Positions 6,501 to 10,728 of a DNA stretch of 10,728 bases are shown one piece after another. Within the stretch, counting starts at the first letter, position 1. Each line of letters begins with the position of its first letter. Source of the stretch: Gammaproteobacteria bacterium (GTDB lineage: Bacteria > Pseudomonadota > Gammaproteobacteria > UBA11654); contig JABHDX010000028.1 of assembly GCA_018672815.1 (NCBI GenBank), positions 1 to 10,728 of the forward strand, written 5' to 3'. Both the position numbers and the translations under genes were made by a program. The notes under the pieces are model-generated. The model saw only the letters and a list, made by a program, of their open reading frames with translations. It was not told the DNA's origin and did not search any database.

Positions 6501-8017
6501 TCATAGTTAGCACTGACACCGTCTTTGAGTTTGAGTTGCCCATCAACCACTTCAAAATTCTCAGAGCCTTCTCCCGATAGAGTGTAGGTAATAGTTCCAC
6601 TAAAATCAGTATCAATAACTGACAAAGAACCAATAACTACACCGGTTGCATTTTCCTCAAACTGAGTGGAAGTGACTTGGACAGTACCCACCGTTAAAGT
6701 GAATTCTTCTTGGTAAGTCAGTCCACCCTTATCCGTGGTTGTTACGGTAAGAGTAATGGTCGGCTCAGCAACATTATCTATAGACTGACCAGCTTTTAAT
6801 TTCAATACACCATCAACCACTTCAAAACGATCATCACTCACGGTGTAGGTGTGATTATCAACCGCGTCTTCATCGACGGTAGCTAACCAACCCACCACTG
6901 CTGCATCCGTGTTATCCATGAGTCCGGTTCTGGAAATATTAATACCAGTCGGCGCATCATTAACGTCATTAATGGTAACGGTAAAAACTTCAGAAGTTGT
7001 CAATCCACCACTATCGGTAGCAGTGACGGTAACAGTGTAACTGTTCTTGACTTCATAGTTAGCACTGACACTGTCTTTAAGTTTGAGTTGACCATCGACC
7101 ACATCAAAGGAATCGGCATCGGTGCCGGAGAGAGCATAAGTGTATTCATGAGTGGCATTAAGATCATCAATGGCTGCTGTTAAATCACCAACCACAGCAC
7201 CGCTTGCATTCTCATCAATACTTAAATTTGAAATGGTGATGCCGGTGACCACATCGCTGACAATGATATTAAACGTTTGTGTGGCCGTACCGCCGTTGCC
7301 ATCATCAATGGTAATCTCAACAATATAAATATTATTGGCATCGCTATCTTGAGCATTTTCAAAATCTTGTCTATCAATAAATGTGAGTGCCCCGGTGGCC
7401 GCATCAATCGTAAAAAAGGATTGATCATCGCCGCCACTAATCGAATATGTGAGGGTATCATCATCAACATCGGTTGCAGTAAAACCGGTAACATCCGAGT
7501 GGTTCTCTTCAATGTTGATATCAGGGCCTGAGGTAAACTCTGGTGCATCATTCACTGGAGTCACAGATATATTCACTGTGCCCGTTGAAGTTAAACTCCC
7601 ATCTGAAACACTATAAGTAAAAGATCCAAAGGAAGTATTGTCATCATTAAGGTTTAAATCTGGAGTAAAAATAAGACCTGTCAGTTGTGAAATCGTTAAG
7701 GTCATATCATTAGTGACCTCAGTTCCATCAGCCGTGGTCAGAGTTCCTCCGGTCGGTAGTCCAGTCACAGTGACAGTTAAAGAATCGCCATCAGAATCAG
7801 TGGGTGTCGATATACTTAGAGCAATGTTACTGGAGTCTTCATCCATGGAAACTGTTGTAGTTCCTACAACAGTAGGGGCAGAATTAGGATTGGGAGCTAT
7901 GAGTTGGCCTCCGCCACCTCCACCGCCGCCACAAGCTGAGAGGGTTAAAGAAGCAAGTGCTGGAAAAGTTAAGTTTAATTTTTTATCTTTTTGGATGCTT
8001 AACTTGATATTTTCCAT
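3503..8017 (-). CDS. cadherin-repeat serralysin-like M10 metalloprotease, predicted T1SS substrate
   Basis: This 1504-residue protein starts at the ATG at 8017; an in-frame start 16 codons earlier exists but its extension breaks the signal-like N-terminus. Layout: lysine-rich start and hydrophobic stretch ending in lipobox-like LSAC (C29) and eight glycines (30-37); eight cadherin/Ig-like repeats (about 47-825), most with FEVVDGQLKLK and TVTATDSGG motifs; an M10 protease domain (about 826-1080) with zinc site HEIGHSLGLSH (1011-1021, catalytic E1012) and Met-turn SVMAY (1038-1042) including the Tyr typical of serralysins; a serralysin-type C-terminal beta-roll (about 1085-1220) with degenerate RTX repeats such as GSGND and GYGND; a block typical of large RTX adhesins (TGIEDININDGKATILKIS); and an acidic tail. 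It is divergent from a TolC/ABC pair that probably exports it. It likely acts outside or on the cell surface as an adhesin-protease; the substrate is unknown. Four cysteines occur (29, 949, 1180, 1189). Confidence 0.88.
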   Translation of the reverse strand: MENIKLSIQKDKKLNLTFPALASLTLSACGGGGGGGGQLIAPNPNSAPTVVGTTTVSMDEDSSNIALSISTPTDSDGDSLTVTVTGLPTGGTLTTADGTEVTNDMTLTISQLTGLIFTPDLNLNDDNTSFGSFTYSVSDGSLTSTGTVNISVTPVNDAPEFTSGPDINIEENHSDVTGFTATDVDDDTLTYSISGGDDQSFFTIDAATGALTFIDRQDFENAQDSDANNIYIVEITIDDGNGGTATQTFNIIVSDVVTGITISNLSIDENASGAVVGDLTAAIDDLNATHEYTYALSGTDADSFDVVDGQLKLKDSVSANYEVKNSYTVTVTATDSGGLTTSEVFTVTINDVNDAPTGINISRTGLMDNTDAAVVGWLATVDEDAVDNHTYTVSDDRFEVVDGVLKLKAGQSIDNVAEPTITLTVTTTDKGGLTYQEEFTLTVGTVQVTSTQFEENATGVVIGSLSVIDTDFSGTITYTLSGEGSENFEVVDGQLKLKDGVSANYEVINSYSITIIATDDSGYTNSTTYPFSVTDINEAPTAIALSSTAIDENSAGAVVGDLTTTDEDIGDSHTYTLSGDDFESFEVVDGQLKLRDGVSFNYEVKSSYTVTVTATDSGGLSISTNYTISVNDINDAPTGINLSGSLFVNDGNTGGVVGNLTTTDEDAVDNHSYSLSGSDAEMFEVVDGQLKLKDSVTPSGTNKASYTLTVTTTDKGGATFSRDYTVEVNVAPTDLALDSFNVDENYIGASVGSFVVTDVNTDDEYTYSLSGDDANSFEVVDGSLKVKSGTWLDYETKTTYTVTVTVTDQGGLTFEKTVTINANDVNYGNPYHNENFTTGYGGLPTDTSILGQLWTYYYVSGTEYDGWGDYYIGLKHDSDPNTPLVITYSLIDSNSVLGPNYDGGDAASVYENRSDYSAEWEAIVDQAFAYWGNVSGITFVKVDDNESMCGDIRIGLSTGDFGNAGGWSLIPYYYDSSDSSLGVSDANDIWVRKDYDPEVYGSYYGPTIMIHEIGHSLGLSHTQMYPTSSIEQNTTLWSVMAYVNTGAYIMNDWDDYSNWYIFGTMPGINDIKTIQYIYGMTPENNEGNTTYTYSGPVWETIYDTGGIDTIDLSSYSLDITLNLVGGNISYIGTDELKIEKPWGNGSDDWDYAYSGFPISIYDDTIIENAITGSGNDSITCNAASNTITCGYGNDNIYAIGSNDIIIGGHGYDNFYIQSFDFVSIDGGTGTNATDGEGDSLYFFGNYTDQTIDLRSFTDAQLTGIEDININDGKATILKISEQALKDLEGTYTRDLDGDGIQETVHYIYTYGDSTIDQVQVNMEGWTLVTGLTIDEENVYEGYDYYSSSDGTIWFAVNTGTSVVEISSTGSTNLNDFSSDGLYIADYNKDIENEESDSNGNDLYPITDDATDESITLPETIEFDTPIIVNLSKPELLDLLIDEEVFLEEEIIISAIENINDHGSDLTASNEIMPDSFDPINKYDLFNFYDEGLYHEDLIYTSELG
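5543..7249 (-). repeat. six cadherin-like repeats in a duplicated three-repeat block
   Basis: Within the protease-adhesin gene, repeats 3 to 8 each span about 90-98 codons and carry the coded FEVVDG(Q)LKLK motif, whose DNA (CCATCAACCACTTCAAA or close variants on the plus strand) recurs near 5672, 5955, 6249, 6540, 6810 and 7091. Repeats 3 and 6 share YEVK.SYTVTVTATDSGGL, repeats 4 and 7 share DEDAVDNH and TVTTTDKGG and lack the YEV motif. The register is about 283 codons, which suggests that a three-repeat unit (about 6398-7249) was duplicated to give 5543-6397. The boundaries are approximate. Confidence 0.7.
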
Positions 8018-8113
8018 AATTTTACTTTCTTTAATAAATCTACCAGTTAAAAAAATATATAGCAACTTAAGGTTTATATAACTAAATCAATAATTTATAA
8101 CTATTTTTTTATT

Positions 8114-8119
8114 TATAAT
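8114..8119 (+). promoter_or_regulatory. candidate -10 box for the tolC-like operon
   Basis: A perfect TATAAT lies in the divergent intergenic region, 28 bases before the ATG at 8147 and 55 before the ATG at 8174. No good -35 hexamer is found 16-18 bases upstream. A 7-bp dyad AATAAAT-ATT-ATTTATT (8117-8133) overlaps the box and could be an operator. The region is extremely AT-rich, so chance matches are likely. Confidence 0.3.
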
Positions 8120-8173
8120 AAATATTATTTATTGCTCAAAAGTTCTATGATAAAAAATACAAATTATGAAATT

Positions 8174-9532
8174 ATGAAATTATTAAATAAAATTATAATT
8201 CTTATTATTGCCATATTCCCTATGGGTCAATTTGAAAATACTTTTTCAAAAGCTACTCTTGATACTCAAATGAATTCAGAGCAACAATCAATTTTTTACA
8301 ATGCTCTTATAAGTTCAGTAAAAGAACATCCAATTTATTTGGAAGCTCAGACAAGTTTAGAGCAAACTAAAGCTTCTCTAGATATTACCAAGTCAAATAA
8401 TAAGCCACATGTATTTTTCCAAAGCAACATTAGGAATAGCCTCATGCAAAAGTTTGAGAATCCATTGTCATCGTTTAGTGAAAGCACAAGAGATCAGCAT
8501 AGAACTGATGGAAGCATAATTATACAACAAGCATTGTTTGACAGAACTATTATGGAAGAAATAGAGAAACAAGAGTACATCTTTAAGGGAGACTTTTATG
8601 AAAAGCAACAAAAAGTTTCTGCACTAACAAAAGAAATGGCTCTGATATGCATAGATACAGCAGCCTATAAAATAATTAGTGATCTAATTGAAATCTCAGT
8701 TCAAAGTCATTCTCAGATACTCAATCGAATTGAAATGAGGGTAGAAAGTGGTAGAGCTGCCCAAGCAGAAATGACTAGAGCAAAAGCTAGGTTTGCTGAA
8801 GCGCAAGCAAAAAAAATTGCAATGGATCTAAAACTGAAAAGTTCCAGGGCAAAATTTATTCAATTGATGCCAAATTCAGAACCTTGCATGAAATTCATTA
8901 ATATCAATCAGAAAGATTTACTCATAAGAAAAAACTTACTTAACAGCGAATTAGAAAATAATTTTATTCTATTACAGGCATTAGAAGTTATAAAAGCATC
9001 TAAAACAAACTTAGAGCTTGCAAGATCAAGTTATAAACCTCAAATTAACTTTGAATTAAGAGGGGATCGTTATGATTTTACTGGAGCTAAAAACTATGAT
9101 CTCTATGCAGGTATCAATGTCAATGTTGATATTTATAGTGGTGGAAAAAAATCTGCCATGGTTAGGCTGGCTAAAGAACAACTAAAGAGTTCAAAGTTTA
9201 AAAAAGATATTTTAATAAAGAACCTAACTGCATCCAGTGAATCTAATTTTGTTGAAATCATTAATAGTAGAAATAGATTGGATGTTTTTGGCAATGCCTA
9301 TACAGCTTATGAGGACAGTAGAGAAATGCTAAGACTGCAATTTGAATCGTCTAATGTTTCCCTGCTTGAACTACTGCAAGCAGAAAGAGACTATATAGAA
9401 TCAGCAGAATTATTTATCCTCAATAAAAAAGAAGTCATCTCATCTCAAATTAATCAATTATTTTTAACCAGTAGAATTAACAAGTATTTTGAAGAAAATA
9501 TTCAAATAGATAATGGTGTAAAAATTGAATAA
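8174..9532 (+). CDS. TolC-family outer membrane protein of a type I secretion system
   Basis: This protein would form the trimeric outer-membrane/periplasmic channel of a type I exporter. From the ATG at 8174 it has 452 residues and opens with a classic signal peptide (MKLLNKIIILIIAIFP, then polar residues to about SKA). The frame also offers ATG 8147 and TTG 8132, which would put 9 or 14 residues ahead of the signal; none of the three has a clear Shine-Dalgarno. The two internal repeats of the family are visible: the first with VESGRAAQAEMTRAKARFAEAQ, the second with FESSNVSLLELLQAERDYIESAE, each part of long helical coiled-coil stretches, alternating with strand segments such as DLYAGINVNVDIYSGGK. 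It is divergent from the protease-adhesin gene, with 156 bases between the two starts, and its stop codon overlaps the next gene, so the two are probably one operon. Confidence 0.9.
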   Translation: MKLLNKIIILIIAIFPMGQFENTFSKATLDTQMNSEQQSIFYNALISSVKEHPIYLEAQTSLEQTKASLDITKSNNKPHVFFQSNIRNSLMQKFENPLSSFSESTRDQHRTDGSIIIQQALFDRTIMEEIEKQEYIFKGDFYEKQQKVSALTKEMALICIDTAAYKIISDLIEISVQSHSQILNRIEMRVESGRAAQAEMTRAKARFAEAQAKKIAMDLKLKSSRAKFIQLMPNSEPCMKFININQKDLLIRKNLLNSELENNFILLQALEVIKASKTNLELARSSYKPQINFELRGDRYDFTGAKNYDLYAGINVNVDIYSGGKKSAMVRLAKEQLKSSKFKKDILIKNLTASSESNFVEIINSRNRLDVFGNAYTAYEDSREMLRLQFESSNVSLLELLQAERDYIESAELFILNKKEVISSQINQLFLTSRINKYFEENIQIDNGVKIE

Positions 9533-10728
9533 TAGGCATTGGTTTAAAACTGCATTTGGAGCAAATAAAAATCTTTACTCAAAAGTAATTCTTGCATCGG
9601 TAATGATTAATTTATTATCGGTAGCAAGTTCAATCTTCATTATGGTTGTTTATGACAGAGTTATACCCAATGCTGCTTATTCATCGCTTTTTGCATTGAC
9701 TATAGGGATGACTATAGTTGTTATTTTTGATTTTATTTTAAAAAACTTAAGATCATGGTTTATCGATTTAGCTGGGCAAGATTTGGATCTTAGTGTTGGT
9801 GAAGATATTTATAATAGAATTCTTAATGCGCCAATGGATAAGTTAAATAGCTCGGTGGGAAATTTGGCCAATACCTTTAAAGAATTTGATTCTTTAAAAG
9901 AATTTTTTACTTCAGCCACTATAGCATTGATAGTTGATCTTCCTTTTGTCTTTCTATTTATTCTAGTTATCTATTTAATATCAGGGCCTCTTGCTATAAT
10001 TCCATTATCAACCGTGCCTATAATTTTAATTATTGGTATTGTGATACAACCATTTATTGCTAGATACAGTGAATCTCTTTCTCAAATGAATCAAAGCAAA
10101 TACAGTCTCATGATTGAGAGTTTAGGAGCAATAGATGCAATTCAAACCAATGATAGCTCACCTTTATTCATTGAACGTTACAGATCAAGTGTCAAAGAAG
10201 GATCAAATGCATCAAGAAAATCAAAGGTTTTATCCCAACTGGCAACTAACTCAGCTTCTAGTGCACAATTGATTAGCTTAGTTGGGATTATTTTTTATGG
10301 AACATATCTGATTGACGCTGGCACAGTGTCAATGGGAGCTATGGTTGCTGCTGTCCTTCTATCATCTAGAGCATTAGCTCCAATGGCACAAGTGGCTAAT
10401 TTATTTGGCAGACTGAACACTGCAAGAACTGCTTACAAAAAAATTGATCAACTATTACTCTCCATTAAAACTCAGAGCAAGGAAGATGATGGAATAATTA
10501 TTCAAGAACTGGGTGACCTTGAATTGAGAAACCTCAGTTTTAGTTACTTTGACTCTAATACACAATCATTATCACAAATAAACTTAATTATAAAAGAAGG
10601 CGAAAGAGTTGCCATCATGGGGAGAAACGGATCAGGAAAGACAACATTAATTAAACTTCTATCGGGCCTCTACATGCCCACGCAAGGAAGTTTAACTTAC
10701 AATAAACTGCCCATTGAACAAATCAATA
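9525..10728 (+). CDS. type I secretion ABC transporter (permease/ATPase), LssB/LapB-like, 3' end outside window
   Basis: The frame is open from the stop at 9519 to the window edge, giving 401 residues of an inner-membrane exporter that would energise secretion through the TolC partner. The only start that keeps the conserved N-terminus is TTG 9525, overlapping the tolC-like stop by 8 bases; the next is ATG 9603, inside the first membrane helix. Membrane segments: about 20-45 (ending in FIMVVYDRVIPN), 52-70, two around FFTSATIALIVDLPFVFLF and IIPLSTVPIILIIGIVI, and a later pair near SAQLISLVGIIFYGTYL and MVAAVLLSSRALAP. The nucleotide-binding domain begins with LRNLSFSYF and Walker A GRNGSGKT (366-373); signature and Walker B lie beyond the edge. 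The permease resembles the LssB/LapB branch (SLKEFFTSATIALIVDLPF), but the C39-like N-terminal domain usual there is absent. A membrane fusion protein gene is expected next. Confidence 0.93.
   Translation, partial: MNNRHWFKTAFGANKNLYSKVILASVMINLLSVASSIFIMVVYDRVIPNAAYSSLFALTIGMTIVVIFDFILKNLRSWFIDLAGQDLDLSVGEDIYNRILNAPMDKLNSSVGNLANTFKEFDSLKEFFTSATIALIVDLPFVFLFILVIYLISGPLAIIPLSTVPIILIIGIVIQPFIARYSESLSQMNQSKYSLMIESLGAIDAIQTNDSSPLFIERYRSSVKEGSNASRKSKVLSQLATNSASSAQLISLVGIIFYGTYLIDAGTVSMGAMVAAVLLSSRALAPMAQVANLFGRLNTARTAYKKIDQLLLSIKTQSKEDDGIIIQELGDLELRNLSFSYFDSNTQSLSQINLIIKEGERVAIMGRNGSGKTTLIKLLSGLYMPTQGSLTYNKLPIEQIN

Noticed and set aside
5543..7249. Regularly spaced repeated DNA words, CRISPR-like at first sight
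   Set aside because: The unit is about 270-300 bp, in frame, and encodes cadherin-like repeats; it is a coding tandem repeat, not a CRISPR array.
8018..8065. Upstream ATG or alternative start giving a 16-residue longer protease-adhesin
   Set aside because: The extension would put extra hydrophobic residues before the lysine-rich start and spoil the signal-like N-terminus; the ATG at 8017 gives a normal one.
7638..8081. 147-codon plus-strand frame opposite the start of the protease-adhesin
   Set aside because: It is antisense to the poly-Gly and first repeat; its proline run is just the complement of the glycine codons. It would overlap a well-supported gene completely.

Overview
The window looks like a chromosomal segment from an AT-rich gammaproteobacterium, probably marine or aquatic. 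This is inferred from a Pseudomonas-type Fur that has lost most of the structural zinc cysteines, a clear PpiB, an Fhs, and a type I secretion system of the LssB/LapB kind. I cannot name the genus from sequence alone.

Left part (1-3282) is housekeeping. After about 465 bp without a convincing gene comes fur (+). It is tail to tail with fhs (-, formate-tetrahydrofolate ligase, TTG start), with a single base between the two stop codons. Upstream of fhs on the same strand lie tRNA-Lys(CUU) and tRNA-His(GUG), then ppiB, so the minus-strand order of transcription is ppiB, tRNA-His, tRNA-Lys, fhs. The tRNA pair is bracketed by a near-perfect inverted repeat (2608-2632 and 2801-2823). In RNA it would form an uninterrupted long stem with one G-U wobble and a 2-nt bulge, abutting the 3' end of tRNA-Lys. 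I consider this the most unusual non-coding signal in the window.

Right part (3503-10728) is a secretion/effector locus. A 1504-residue protein is encoded on the minus strand. It has a lipoprotein-like N-terminus (LSAC followed by eight glycines), eight cadherin/Ig-like repeats, a serralysin-type M10 zinc protease domain (HEIGHSLGLSH and a Met-turn SVMAY), an RTX-like beta-roll and an acidic C-terminal tail. Divergently transcribed are a TolC-family outer membrane protein and, overlapping its stop codon by 8 bp, a type I secretion ABC transporter that runs off the window. The natural reading is that the TolC/ABC pair, plus a membrane fusion protein expected beyond the right edge, exports the large protease-adhesin. 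Two things do not fit the textbook system: the apparent lipobox on a type I substrate, and the absence of the N-terminal C39-like domain from an LssB/LapB-type transporter.

No CRISPR array, insertion sequence, integrase or rRNA gene was seen.
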